DNA of 64,000 nucleotides from Alphaproteobacteria bacterium (lineage in GTDB: Bacteria; Pseudomonadota; Alphaproteobacteria; UBA8366; Aestuariispiraceae): the NCBI GenBank assembly GCA_030065235.1, contig JASJDC010000007.1:124001-188000 (forward strand), given 5' to 3'. Position numbers and translations under genes: made by a program. This document shows, one piece after another, positions 17,406 through 26,334 of this stretch. Numbering within the stretch: position 1 is the stretch's first letter; each line of letters opens with the position of its first letter. Below the pieces are notes generated by a model. That model was not told where the DNA came from. It made no database searches and saw only the letters and a list, made by a program, of their open reading frames with translations.

Positions 17406-18593
17406 ATGAGCGAAGCGTTCAATTTCGATGAAGAGATCGACCGGCGGCGTGTTCCGGCGCTGAAGCCGCATCCGATGGTGTTGGGGGCGGACGGCGCGGA
17501 TCTGTTTCCGGCCGGTGTGGCGGATATGGATTTCAAGGCGCCGCCGCCGGTGTTGAAGGCGTTGCAGACCCGGCTCGCGCATGGGGTTTTCGGCTATGAG
17601 ACGCTGCCGGATGGGTTGATCCCGGCGCTGACCGGATGGGTCGCGGCGCGGCACGGCTGGCGGATCGACCCCGGCGATATCCTGCGCGCGCCCAATGTGC
17701 TGAACAGCCTGGCCATCGCCGCGTCGCTCTTCACCGAGCCGGGCGACGGGATCATCCTACAGCCGCCGGTCTTTTTCGATTTCTACGATGTCATCGCCGA
17801 GAATGGCCGGCGGGCGATCGCCAACCCGCTGATCCTGTCGAACGGGCGCTACGCGATGGATTTCGAGCAATTGGAGGCGCTGGCCGCGGACCCGCGCGCG
17901 ACGATGCTGTTCCTCTGCAGCCCGCACAATCCGGTCGGCCGGGTCTGGACCCGGGCGGAACTGGCGCGGTTGGGCGCGATTTGCCGCCGGCATGGGGTGC
18001 TGGTGGTCTCCGACGAGATCCACGCCGATCTGACCTTTCCCGGTCACACGCATACGCCCTTCGCCGCGCTCAGCGAAGAGGACGCGATGAACAGCGTCAC
18101 CTGCCTGTCGCCGGCGAAGAGCTTTAACATCGCCGCCTGCTGCGGGTCTTTCACGGTGATCGCGGACCCAGAGAAACGCGCCGCCTTCCAGGCTGAAAAC
18201 AGCCGACTGACGGTTAACAAGAATAACGCGTTTGCCAGTGTCGCCATGGAGGCCGCGTATCGTGACGGCGGGCCCTGGCTCGACGCGGCGGTCGACTATA
18301 TCCGGGGCAATCTGGCGCTGCTGCGCGACCGTTTGGCGGCGCTTCCGACGGTAAGCCTGATCGAGCCTGAAGCCACGTTCCTGGTCTGGCTGGATTTCCG
18401 CGCGCTTGGACTGGCGCCGGACGCGCTGACGGCTTTTCTGCGCGGCGAAGCGCAATGGGCGCTGACGCGCGGTCCGGCCTTCGGGCCGCAGGGCGAGGGG
18501 TTCGCACGCCTCAATATCGCCTGCACGCGCGCCCGGCTTGCGGCCGCGCTCGATAGTCTGGAGCGCGCGCTGGCTGCGGAGAACAGGCGCTAG
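17406..18593 (+). CDS. MalY/PatB family C-S lyase (class I/II aminotransferase fold)
   Basis: The product is 395 aa from the ATG at 17406 (an upstream extension of 31 codons lacks conservation). It is PLP-dependent: SPAKSFNIAACCGSF holds the cofactor lysine, SPHNPVGRVW the aminotransferase NPxG motif, and VSDEIHADLTFPGHTHTPF is diagnostic of MalY/PatB. The N-terminus (LGADGADLFPAGVADMDFKAPPPV) with the Ala-Asp-Met-Asp-Phe box is also typical. Such enzymes cleave cystathionine or other C-S bonds to give thiols, ammonia and pyruvate. It is divergent from the LysR gene and converges on the LysM gene, whose stop overlaps its own by 4 bases. Confidence 0.9.
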   Translation: MSEAFNFDEEIDRRRVPALKPHPMVLGADGADLFPAGVADMDFKAPPPVLKALQTRLAHGVFGYETLPDGLIPALTGWVAARHGWRIDPGDILRAPNVLNSLAIAASLFTEPGDGIILQPPVFFDFYDVIAENGRRAIANPLILSNGRYAMDFEQLEALAADPRATMLFLCSPHNPVGRVWTRAELARLGAICRRHGVLVVSDEIHADLTFPGHTHTPFAALSEEDAMNSVTCLSPAKSFNIAACCGSFTVIADPEKRAAFQAENSRLTVNKNNAFASVAMEAAYRDGGPWLDAAVDYIRGNLALLRDRLAALPTVSLIEPEATFLVWLDFRALGLAPDALTAFLRGEAQWALTRGPAFGPQGEGFARLNIACTRARLAAALDSLERALAAENRR

Positions 18594-19879
18594 TTCACCG
18601 TCTCTTTCGGGACGCTGATGATCTGTCCGGGATAGATCAGGTCCGGGTCGCCGATCTGGCCGCGATTGGCCTCATAGACCGTCGTGTAGCGCAGGCCGCT
18701 GCCCAGCGTGCGCCGGGCGATGCGCCACAGGCTGTTACCGGGCTGCACGACGACAAGCTGGTCCGACTGCAAGGCCAGGATCGGGCCGGCGCGGTTGAAG
18801 GGCAGGTTCAGGCGCGCGGTTACTGTTTCATCTTGCACCTGATCGACCCTTAGATCATACACGCCCGGCGCCACCGCGTTGTCGGGACGCAGCAGCCATT
18901 GCCCATTTGGCGCGATCGGGGCGGCGCCGACAAAGACCGTGTCGAGATAAATGCGGATCTCAGCCCCCGGGTCGCCGCGTCCGCGCAAGGCCAGACGGCC
19001 GTCGATGTCGTAATCCACCGAATCCAGGGCCAGCGCGGCGCCCGCCGCCTCGACCCCGCCCGGCACCGCCGTCGGTTTTTGCAAGACCTGAGAGGCGCCT
19101 TCGCCGTCGCGTGGCGTCAGGATCGCGAGCGGCTGGGACTTCTCCCGGCTCGGGCGGCCGGCGATGTCTTTGTCGGTTTCGGGGACGACCAGAACAACCA
19201 CCTGATCGGAGTCGATCGAGCGCGCGGGCGCAGCCGGCCTTTCGGCTGTCTGCGGGGCGGGCGTTTCCTGTTGGGCGGGTTCAGGAGACGTCGCGGCGAT
19301 GGCGGGTTCGTCGCCCGCGGCCTCCGGCGTCGCCTGGGGGACGGGCGCAGCGGCGGGCGCGGCGGCGGGTCCTTCATCCGGTTCGGTCAAGGGCGCGGCC
19401 GTGGCGATCTCGGCCGGTTCAGGCGCTTCGATCGGCTCGGCCGTTTCCGAAGGGTCGGCCGGCAGGGTCGCGCGCAAGGCCAGTTCGTGGCTGCCAGGGC
19501 TGAGGGGCCGGTCGGGCAGAAAAACCCATTCGCCGCGTTCGTCGGCCTCCACCGTCCCTATGGCCTCGCCATCCAGAAGGATCGTCACCGTGCTGCCGGG
19601 CGGGGCGCGGCCGGCGAAGACCGAATCGCCGTCCGGGCTAAGGCGCACGACATCGAAACTGGGGGCGTCGGATGCGCCGCTGGCGTCGTCTCGAACCACC
19701 ACCGTCGCAGAGTCGTCCCCGGCCGTAGCGGCGGTCGCGCTTTCGGGCGCTGGTTGTTCCTGAGCCGGCTCTTCCTGGGCGACCTCCGGTCCGACATCGC
19801 GGTTGAGCCAGAAGTTCAAAGCGATCGCAGCGACCAACAAGACCGCGCCGATCGCGCCGATGAGGGCTGTTTTAGACAC
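18590..19879 (-). CDS. LysM-domain envelope protein
   Basis: The product is about 429 aa from a GTG at 19879. The open frame runs another 200 codons upstream, but that part is antisense to the cytochrome b561 gene region and has no such character. Residues 5-24 (ALIGAIGAVLLVAAIALNFWL) are a single transmembrane or signal-anchor helix. A Pro/Ala/Glu-rich low-complexity linker follows (about residues 30-220), with one Ig-like segment (FAGRAPPGSTVTILLDG) before it. The C-terminal 55 residues are a LysM domain (VVQPGNSLWRIARRTLG to YPGQIISVPKE), which binds peptidoglycan. The protein is probably anchored in the inner membrane and spans the periplasm. The GTG start lacks a strong ribosome site. 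Confidence 0.85.
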   Translation of the reverse strand: MSKTALIGAIGAVLLVAAIALNFWLNRDVGPEVAQEEPAQEQPAPESATAATAGDDSATVVVRDDASGASDAPSFDVVRLSPDGDSVFAGRAPPGSTVTILLDGEAIGTVEADERGEWVFLPDRPLSPGSHELALRATLPADPSETAEPIEAPEPAEIATAAPLTEPDEGPAAAPAAAPVPQATPEAAGDEPAIAATSPEPAQQETPAPQTAERPAAPARSIDSDQVVVLVVPETDKDIAGRPSREKSQPLAILTPRDGEGASQVLQKPTAVPGGVEAAGAALALDSVDYDIDGRLALRGRGDPGAEIRIYLDTVFVGAAPIAPNGQWLLRPDNAVAPGVYDLRVDQVQDETVTARLNLPFNRAGPILALQSDQLVVVQPGNSLWRIARRTLGSGLRYTTVYEANRGQIGDPDLIYPGQIISVPKETVN

Positions 19880-20056
19880 GTGAACGATACCCGACTGTTG
19901 CCCGACCTGAAATCGACGACGCTCCCCCAAGCGCACACTAAGACGATTCCATACGGTGAACCGCCTGTGTAATGTAATGGTCCGGCGCATCGGGCGCAAA
20001 TAAGCGGCCTCTGTGAGATCCGGCGGTGCGAGCCGGGAAAGGCGAAAGGGCGAAAT

Positions 20057-20725
20057 ATGCGGGAAATGAAGATTTGGGACCTGCCGACGCGGCTGTTTCA
20101 CTGGTCCTTGGTCTCGCTGGTGCTGGTGTCCTGGCTGAGCGCTGAGATGGACCGGTTCGATCTTCACTACTGGTCCGGCTACGGCATTCTCACGCTGTTG
20201 CTGTTTCGATTGATCTGGGGCGTCCTCGGCAGCGACACGGCCCGGTTGAGCGCCTGTCTGAACCCGCCCAAGGCGATCATCGCGCATATCGCCGCGTTGC
20301 GCACGCCCAAGCCGGAGCCGCATGTCGGCCATAATCCGCTCGGCGGTTTGGCGGTGCTGGCGATGCTGGCGGCGCTCTTGACGCAGGCGGTTCTGGGCCT
20401 GTTCTCGCAGGATATCGATTTCATCAACAACGGACCTCTGGCGGATCTGGTGTCGTTCGACGCCGGAACCCGCGCGGCGGAACTGCACATATTGTTATTT
20501 GACGGAATCCTCATCCTGATCGCGATTCATCTGACAGCGATCTTCTTCTACTCAATCTATAAGGGAGAGAACTTGATCGGCGCGATGCTGTCAGGCTGGC
20601 GGCGTTTCGATCAGGACGGCCCGATGACGCCGCCCAGCCTGGTCCCTAACCGTCGCGCAGCCGTCGTGTTCGGTTTGGCCGCCGCGGCGGTCTGGGCCGT
20701 GGTCGCGCTGGGGCCCCGGCTTTAG
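20057..20725 (+). CDS. Cytochrome b561 family protein
   Basis: The product is 222 aa with four or five hydrophobic helices. The N-terminal signature KIWDLPTRLFHWSLV has the conserved His that ligates heme b. Further His residues in the second and fourth helices (HYWSGYGILTLLLFRLIWGV; ELHILLFDGILILIAIHLTAIF) complete two heme sites. These inner-membrane proteins carry electrons from quinol or to a periplasmic partner. The convergent neighbour at 20791 encodes a cytochrome c', a likely partner. Met at 20066 is an alternative start. About 175 bases upstream separate it from the divergent LysM gene. Confidence 0.88.
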   Translation: MREMKIWDLPTRLFHWSLVSLVLVSWLSAEMDRFDLHYWSGYGILTLLLFRLIWGVLGSDTARLSACLNPPKAIIAHIAALRTPKPEPHVGHNPLGGLAVLAMLAALLTQAVLGLFSQDIDFINNGPLADLVSFDAGTRAAELHILLFDGILILIAIHLTAIFFYSIYKGENLIGAMLSGWRRFDQDGPMTPPSLVPNRRAAVVFGLAAAAVWAVVALGPRL

Positions 20726-20790
20726 CGCCAATTCGGGGCGCTAAGCCGAAGTTCCAGGCGTGACCGCGCGAGTCCAGAGAAGAGCCGACG

Positions 20791-21279
20791 TTACTTTTTG
20801 ACGCGATAGACCTCGTGGCAGGCGCCGCAGCTGGCCTTCGCCATGGCGCCGAACTGCGCCCCGATCGCCGCCGGATCGCCGCCTTGAGCCGCTTCGGCCA
20901 ATTTCACCGACTCCATCGACATGGCGGCGGCGATTTGGTCGAAACCGGCGCGCTTCTCCGATATCGTTTGCAGCGCTTCCGTCTCCACGGTGACGCCGGC
21001 GTCGCCGATCAGCGTGCCGTCGGGGAACCAAGCGGGCATCTCGTCGCCGATCGCTTTGACCGCCGCCGCGCGTTCCTGGATTTCCGCGGCGCCGCCTGAC
21101 CCGATCAGCCCCCTGATCGCCTTCAAATGACCGCCGAGTTCTTTCATTTTGGCCTGACGCGCCTTGATCGTCTCATCCGCCGTGGCCGCGGTGGCCGACA
21201 TGTCGGATGCGACGGACCCGAGTCCGAGGAGGACAGCGCCGCACAGTCCGGCCGCAAGAAAAGGTTTCAACAGGGTCAT
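20791..21279 (-). CDS. Cytochrome c' (class II cytochrome c)
   Basis: The product is 162 aa. A signal peptide covers roughly residues 1-32 (LLKPFLAAGLCGAVLLGLG then ATAA). The mature part is a four-helix bundle with Met in KMKELGGHLKAI near the N-terminus and a C-terminal CGACH heme c attachment site followed by EVYRVKK, as in class II cytochromes. It is periplasmic. Cytochrome c' proteins bind NO and may protect against nitrosative stress or feed electrons. The gene converges on the cytochrome b561 gene with 65 bases between them, which suggests a functional pair; the two are not in one operon. Confidence 0.93.
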   Translation of the reverse strand: MTLLKPFLAAGLCGAVLLGLGSVASDMSATAATADETIKARQAKMKELGGHLKAIRGLIGSGGAAEIQERAAAVKAIGDEMPAWFPDGTLIGDAGVTVETEALQTISEKRAGFDQIAAAMSMESVKLAEAAQGGDPAAIGAQFGAMAKASCGACHEVYRVKK

Positions 21280-21510
21280 AATGTTGGTCTCCTTAGTGGT
21301 GAGCGCAGGCGTTCAGCCTTCCGCGCGAAGGCTGTTAGCCAGAAACGGTAGATCGCACGAACGCTGGCGCAAGTCCTTCCTGCCGGAATGACGAATTCAT
21401 GACGGTTTTGCGGCGTCTAACCGCCCGGCTTGCCGGGCGCACAGACGCGGCTTAGGAAAGTAGCGGCGGTGAGAGCCGCCGGGTCCGTTTGTTCAGGGAA
21501 GGAAACCGGT

Positions 21511-22095
21511 ATGGCCACCATTGCTTCTGTTTGCGTCTACTGCGGCAGTTCGTCGAATGTCCGCCAGGACTACAAGGATGCGGCCACGCGGCTCGGCGCG
21601 ACGATGGCGGCGGAGGGCGTTCGGCTGGTTTATGGCGGCGGCCAGGTCGGGCTGATGGGACTGGTCGCCGACGCGGTGTTGGCGGGCGGGGGCGCCGTGA
21701 CCGGCGTGATCCCCGAATTCCTGCACGAGGCCGAGGTCGGCAAGCAGGACCTCACGGAACTGCTTCGGGTCGGGTCGATGCATGAACGCAAAATGATCAT
21801 GGCGGAACGCTCCGACGCGTTCGTGGTCCTGCCCGGCGGTTTCGGCTCATTGGACGAACTATTCGAAATTCTGACATGGCGTCAGTTGGGCCTGCATGAC
21901 AAACCGATCGTCGTTGTGAATACGGAAGGCTATTGGACGCGGCTGATCGAGGCGATCGATCACATTGTCGACGAAGGTTTCGCCCGACCGGAAAACCGGG
22001 ACTTGTTCAGCGTCGTCGATACGGTGGAGGCTGTGCTGCCTAGCCTGCGCGCGGCCGGCGGCGCCAGCTTCGATGTTAAGGCGAAATGGATATAG
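21511..22095 (+). CDS. LOG-family nucleotide hydrolase (TIGR00730)
   Basis: The product is 194 aa, the usual length of the LOG family, which hydrolyses the ribose phosphate from nucleoside monophosphates (cytokinin activation in plants; AMP or similar in bacteria). The fold shows ASVCVYCGSSSNVR at the N-terminus, VYGGGQVGLMG, and the catalytic signature PGGFGSLDE preceded by MHERKMIM (Arg/Glu). The start at 21511 follows AGGGAAGGAA; a 27-codon extension upstream is poor. The region upstream (21421-21480) contains two G+C-rich hairpins (GCCCGGC/GCCGGGC and CGGCGG/CCGCCG), possible leader structure. Confidence 0.93.
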   Translation: MATIASVCVYCGSSSNVRQDYKDAATRLGATMAAEGVRLVYGGGQVGLMGLVADAVLAGGGAVTGVIPEFLHEAEVGKQDLTELLRVGSMHERKMIMAERSDAFVVLPGGFGSLDELFEILTWRQLGLHDKPIVVVNTEGYWTRLIEAIDHIVDEGFARPENRDLFSVVDTVEAVLPSLRAAGGASFDVKAKWI

Positions 22096-22319
22096 GCCCC
22101 GAGAGGTCGTAAGAGCCGACCGCGCTGCCGCCAAGCAAGGCGCGCTCCCACTAGGGTGTTTTCCTGAGTAGGACTTATGAATTAGAAGATTAGTGTTTGC
22201 GGCGATTGTAATCTCACGCGCGTCAATGGTCCTTTTCTCTCCTTCGTGACGGACTAATTTCAAGCGCGCTGTCGCGCCAAACATGTCGCGCCGGCCGGGC
22301 GCAAGCGAGTGGCGGATGT

Positions 22320-22910
22320 ATGACGGCGGAGCCGTATAAGTTAACGCGTACCTATCGAAAGCTTGTCGAGAATACGACGATCAATTCTCGGACCTTGCTA
22401 TCGACCGATTACCTGAACCACTTCAACGAGGTGGTGATGATGATCGACCTTGTGCCGGACATGCCGGACATGCTGTCGGAGGCGCAGGATTGGCGACCCA
22501 AGACCTATGCGGAGCATTTCGCCGATTCCGCATTCCAGCATAAAGACCTCGCGATTGCGGCTTATGATCAGGCCTTGGACCAGGACCGGACGGCGCTGGA
22601 GGCGACGGTTGCGCGCCTGGATCTAAGGATCGAACGGAGCCTGAAGATGATGCAGGCTTTGGTGAATGTCGGCGATGTCGAGACCCTGCGGAATCTCTGC
22701 GGCAATGTCAGCCGAGACCTTCAGGCGCTGATCGACAGTTGCAGCGGCGTTATCAACGGCGTCGAGGGCGCTGCGCTCGCCGCCTTGCACGCTGCGGAGG
22801 CGGCCCCAAGCGAAGAGGAGCCGTCCGGACTAGCGCCGATTGATGAGACGACGGAGGGCGAGGAGGCCGTGGTCATGGATCAGGACGCCATCGACGCTTT
22901 GTTCGACTGA
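22320..22910 (+). CDS. Hypothetical protein with C-terminal FliM/CheZ-like peptide
   Basis: The product is 196 aa. I do not recognise a named family. Residues 1-160 are predicted mostly helical from hydrophobic/charged pattern (RTYRKLVENTTINSRTLLSTDYLNHFNEV; IERSLKMMQALVNVGDVETLRNL). An acidic Glu/Thr/Pro-rich linker follows (about 160-184), then the very C-terminus MDQDAIDALFD. This ends like the CheY-binding segment at the N-terminus of FliM (LSQAEIDALLN) and the C-terminal docking helix of CheZ. No signal peptide or membrane helix. It stands alone between the LOG gene and the RND operon end; no chemotaxis genes are in the window. The start at 22320 follows an A+T-rich promoter-like patch around 22160-22260. 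Confidence 0.8.
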   Translation: MTAEPYKLTRTYRKLVENTTINSRTLLSTDYLNHFNEVVMMIDLVPDMPDMLSEAQDWRPKTYAEHFADSAFQHKDLAIAAYDQALDQDRTALEATVARLDLRIERSLKMMQALVNVGDVETLRNLCGNVSRDLQALIDSCSGVINGVEGAALAALHAAEAAPSEEEPSGLAPIDETTEGEEAVVMDQDAIDALFD

Positions 22911-22922
22911 CTGCGAACGCGC

Positions 22923-25900
22923 CTATTCCGCCGCGGCCGTGGCCTCCGGCAGGCCCGCGCCGCCCGCGGCCTCGGCGCGGTCGCGCCGCTTCATGATCCG
23001 CCGCGCCCGCAGCATCAACAGGCTGGGCGTCACCAACAGCGTCAGCAGTGTGGCGAAGGCCAGACCGAAAACGATCGCGGTCGACAGTTGCACCCACCAT
23101 TGGGTCGACGGCGCCCCGACGGCGACTTCGCGGCTCATGAAGTCGATGTTTGTCTGCAGCACCATCGGCAGCAAACCGAGAATGGTAGTCACCGTCGTGA
23201 GCAGCACCGGCCGCAGGCGTTGGGCCCCGGTCTTCAAGATGGCCAGCCGCAGATCGCGCTCGGTCTTGGCCAGCCGGTCATAGGTATCGATCAGCACGAT
23301 GTTGTTGTTCACGACGATGCCGGCCAAGGCGATCACGCCGATGCCGCTCATCACAATGCCGAACGGTTGCTGGATCGCCAACAGCCCCAGCATGACGCCC
23401 ACGGTCGACATGATCACGGCGCTGAGGATCAGGAAGCCGGAATAGAAGCTATTGAACTGCGTCACCAGGATCACCGCCATGATGAACAGAGCGACGGCGA
23501 AAGCCTTGGTCAGGAAAGACTGGGCGGCCGTCTGTTCTTCATCCTCGCCCTTGAAAGTCACATCGATCGCGTCGGGGAAATTGGCTTCGGTGTCGATCCA
23601 TGCGCGCAGTTCCTCGACCTTGTCCGCCGGCAGCACGCCTTCGGCGACATTGGCGCGCGCGAACATGACCCGTTTGGCGTCTACCCGGCGCAACAAGCCG
23701 GTCTTCTGCTGCGCCTCGCGGGTCACGAAATTCCCGACAGGGACGGAGCCGGAGCCCGTAGAGATGCGCATCCGATCCAATTGATCGAGGGTGCGATGGG
23801 CTTCGGGGAAGCGGACGAGAATATCCACCTCATCGTCGGAATCGTCGGGCCGGTAGTCGCTGATCTTCAGACCCTTGGTCACAAGCTGTACGAAATTGCC
23901 GATCAAAGTAATATCGGCGCCGAATTTCGAGGCCTGCGCGCGGTCGACCGAGATCTCCCACTCGATCCCCGGTATGGGCCGGGAATCTTCGACATCAACC
24001 AATCCTTCCTGGCTTTCCATGAAGGCGCGCAGCCGAGCGATGGCGGGGTCGAGCAGCCGCGTGTCATAGCTCGACAAATGCACATTCACCGGCTTGCCGG
24101 TCGGCGGTCCCGCCTCGGGCTCGCGCACCTCGATGACGATACCGGTATAGGCGGCGGTCCGCTCGCGAATATCGGCTTGAATCTCGGCCGCTGGACGCCG
24201 CTTCGACCAATCGACGAATTCGAGCTGCAACCTGCCGATGATGTCCTCGGCCTCGTCGTCGCGGGCGGAGAATTGACCGCTGGAGGTGTAGATCGATCGA
24301 AACTCGCCATGCTCGGCCTGCAGCGCCAGGACAGCGCTTTCCACCTCGTTGACCAGGGCGTCGCGTTCGAACACCGAGAGGTTGCCGCGGCCATGCACGT
24401 TCACGATGATTTGGTCCGGCTCGACGTTCGGGAAGAATTCGACCCCCTTGCCATAGAGGCCATAGGCCGTATAGGCGCCGACCAGGGTCAGGGCGGCGGC
24501 GGTCACGACCAAACCGGGTACGGCGAGGGCCCCGTTCAGGATTCGAATGTAGCCGCCGGTGAACCAGCCTTGGTTTTCGAGCGAGGCGCCCGCCGCATCT
24601 GCAGCCAGACTGCGCGCTTTTTCCTCTTCGCTGACGGGCCGCTCCAACAGGCCGCCAAGATACAGGCCGAGTCTCCAGCCGAGCCATAGCCCGACCAGCC
24701 CAGCCGGCAGCGCGCCGACGACGGCCGGCGCGACCGGGACCAGATAGCCGACCAGCGCGGCGCCGACGGAGCCGAGGCCGCCAGCGACGGCGACCGCCAG
24801 CACGACGCCGGCCACGGTCGAGAAATTCGCGCCCAACACCGGCACGAAGACAAGCGCCATGGCCAGCGAGGCGCTCAAGGTCGCGATCAGAGTGATCGGC
24901 ATATATTTCATGAATTCGCCGACGATGCCCGGCCAGAACAACAAGGGCATGAAGGCGGCCAGCGTCGTGGCGGTCGAAGCGATGATCGGCCAGGCCATGC
25001 GCTTGGCGGCCAGGCCGTAAGCTTCATGCCGGTCGAGCCCTTCGCGCAGTTTCCGATCGGCGTATTCGGTGACGACGATGGCCCCGTCGACCAGCATGCC
25101 GACCGCCAGTATCAGGCTGAACAGCACGACGATATTCACCGTCAGCCCCATCGTATAGAGCAGCAGGATGCCGGTCAGGAATGAGCCCGGGATCGCGATC
25201 CCGACCAACAGGCCGCCGCGCACGCCGAGCGCCGCCACGATCACGATCATCACCAGCAGCACGGCGGACAGAACGTTGTTCTGGAGATCGGTCAGCATCT
25301 GCCGGATGTCGGTCGATTGGTCCTGGCTGAAGCCGACCGACACGCCTTGGGGCCAGGTGTCGCGGGTCGCTTCGACGACCTCCCGGACCGCCTCGATGGT
25401 GGCGATGATATTCTGGCCGGTGCGTTTCGACACCTCCAACACGATCGCGCGCTCGCCGCTGATGGCGGCGAAGGTCAGCGGGTCCTTGAAGGTGCGTTTT
25501 AAGACCGCGATATCGCGGGCGCGCACCACCGCGTCGCCGTCCTGTTTGACCGGCATATCGAGGATGTCCTGCGCCGACTCGAAGAGGCCGGGCAGCTTGA
25601 TCGAAAACCGGCCCTGGCCGGTGTCGAGCGCGCCGGCGGCGATCAGTTGGTTCGAGCGCGAGACGGCGGCCAGAAGCTCGTCGGCCTTTATGTCATAGCC
25701 TTCCAGCAGGATCGGATCGACGATCAACTCGACCGCTTCGTCCCGGTCGCCGACGATCTCCGCTTCGAGGACGGCGGGGATCGATTCGATTTCATCTTGC
25801 AGGTCTCGGGCGAGCCGCAGCAACGCGCGTTCGGCGACATTGCCGGACAGCGTTACGTTGAGGACCGGAAACAGGCTGAGATTGACCTCGTGCACTTCCG

Positions 25901-26276
25901 GCTCGTCAGTGTCGTTCGGCAGTTCCGGCTTCGCGAGATCGACCTTCTCGCGGACGTCATCGAGCGCGGCGTCGGCGTCGAACCCGGCCTCGAATTCGAG
26001 CGTCACATTCGCGCCGCTCTCATAGGCCGAGGCGCGCATCTCCTTGACGCCCTCGATCGAGCGCAACTCCTTCTCCATCGGCCGGACCAGCAGGCGCTCT
26101 GCGTCTTCAGGCGATATCCCCTCATGATGCATCGAGACATAGATGATCGGGATATTCACATCCGGCTCGGACTCCTTGGGGATCGCGCCATAGGCGACGG
26201 CGCCGGCGACCAGGATGAAGACCAGCAGGCTGATGACTGTGCGGGAGCGGCTGAGAGCGGCGTCGATGATCGACAT
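22923..26276 (-). CDS. RND efflux transporter permease subunit (AcrB-like)
   Basis: The product is 1117 aa from Met MSIIDAALSRSRTV at 26276. It is an inner-membrane RND pump with TM1 (VISLLVFILVAGAVAYG), a first periplasmic porter domain, TM2-6, a second porter domain and TM7-12. The TM4 segment GMLVDGAIVVTEYADRK has a single Asp where AcrB has Asp-Asp, and the late NNNIVLID/DTYDRL resembles the partner site. Between about residues 485 and 570 an extra hydrophobic stretch (VVLAVAVAGGLGSVGAALVGYL and more) lengthens it beyond the usual 1030-1050. It is the last gene of padR-MFP-RND. No outer-membrane channel gene is adjacent. Confidence 0.93.
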   Translation of the reverse strand: MSIIDAALSRSRTVISLLVFILVAGAVAYGAIPKESEPDVNIPIIYVSMHHEGISPEDAERLLVRPMEKELRSIEGVKEMRASAYESGANVTLEFEAGFDADAALDDVREKVDLAKPELPNDTDEPEVHEVNLSLFPVLNVTLSGNVAERALLRLARDLQDEIESIPAVLEAEIVGDRDEAVELIVDPILLEGYDIKADELLAAVSRSNQLIAAGALDTGQGRFSIKLPGLFESAQDILDMPVKQDGDAVVRARDIAVLKRTFKDPLTFAAISGERAIVLEVSKRTGQNIIATIEAVREVVEATRDTWPQGVSVGFSQDQSTDIRQMLTDLQNNVLSAVLLVMIVIVAALGVRGGLLVGIAIPGSFLTGILLLYTMGLTVNIVVLFSLILAVGMLVDGAIVVTEYADRKLREGLDRHEAYGLAAKRMAWPIIASTATTLAAFMPLLFWPGIVGEFMKYMPITLIATLSASLAMALVFVPVLGANFSTVAGVVLAVAVAGGLGSVGAALVGYLVPVAPAVVGALPAGLVGLWLGWRLGLYLGGLLERPVSEEEKARSLAADAAGASLENQGWFTGGYIRILNGALAVPGLVVTAAALTLVGAYTAYGLYGKGVEFFPNVEPDQIIVNVHGRGNLSVFERDALVNEVESAVLALQAEHGEFRSIYTSSGQFSARDDEAEDIIGRLQLEFVDWSKRRPAAEIQADIRERTAAYTGIVIEVREPEAGPPTGKPVNVHLSSYDTRLLDPAIARLRAFMESQEGLVDVEDSRPIPGIEWEISVDRAQASKFGADITLIGNFVQLVTKGLKISDYRPDDSDDEVDILVRFPEAHRTLDQLDRMRISTGSGSVPVGNFVTREAQQKTGLLRRVDAKRVMFARANVAEGVLPADKVEELRAWIDTEANFPDAIDVTFKGEDEEQTAAQSFLTKAFAVALFIMAVILVTQFNSFYSGFLILSAVIMSTVGVMLGLLAIQQPFGIVMSGIGVIALAGIVVNNNIVLIDTYDRLAKTERDLRLAILKTGAQRLRPVLLTTVTTILGLLPMVLQTNIDFMSREVAVGAPSTQWWVQLSTAIVFGLAFATLLTLLVTPSLLMLRARRIMKRRDRAEAAGGAGLPEATAAAE

Positions 26277-26334
26277 GGTGGTGCTTTCGCGTATCTGGCG
26301 GCGTTGCGGCGCGCCCGGTTTCGGTTTGCCCGCG

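Noticed and set aside
16970-17654. N-terminal extension of the LysR protein by more than 200 residues
   Set aside because: The extension is antisense to the C-S lyase start region and has no conserved features; the family start is the Met at 16970.
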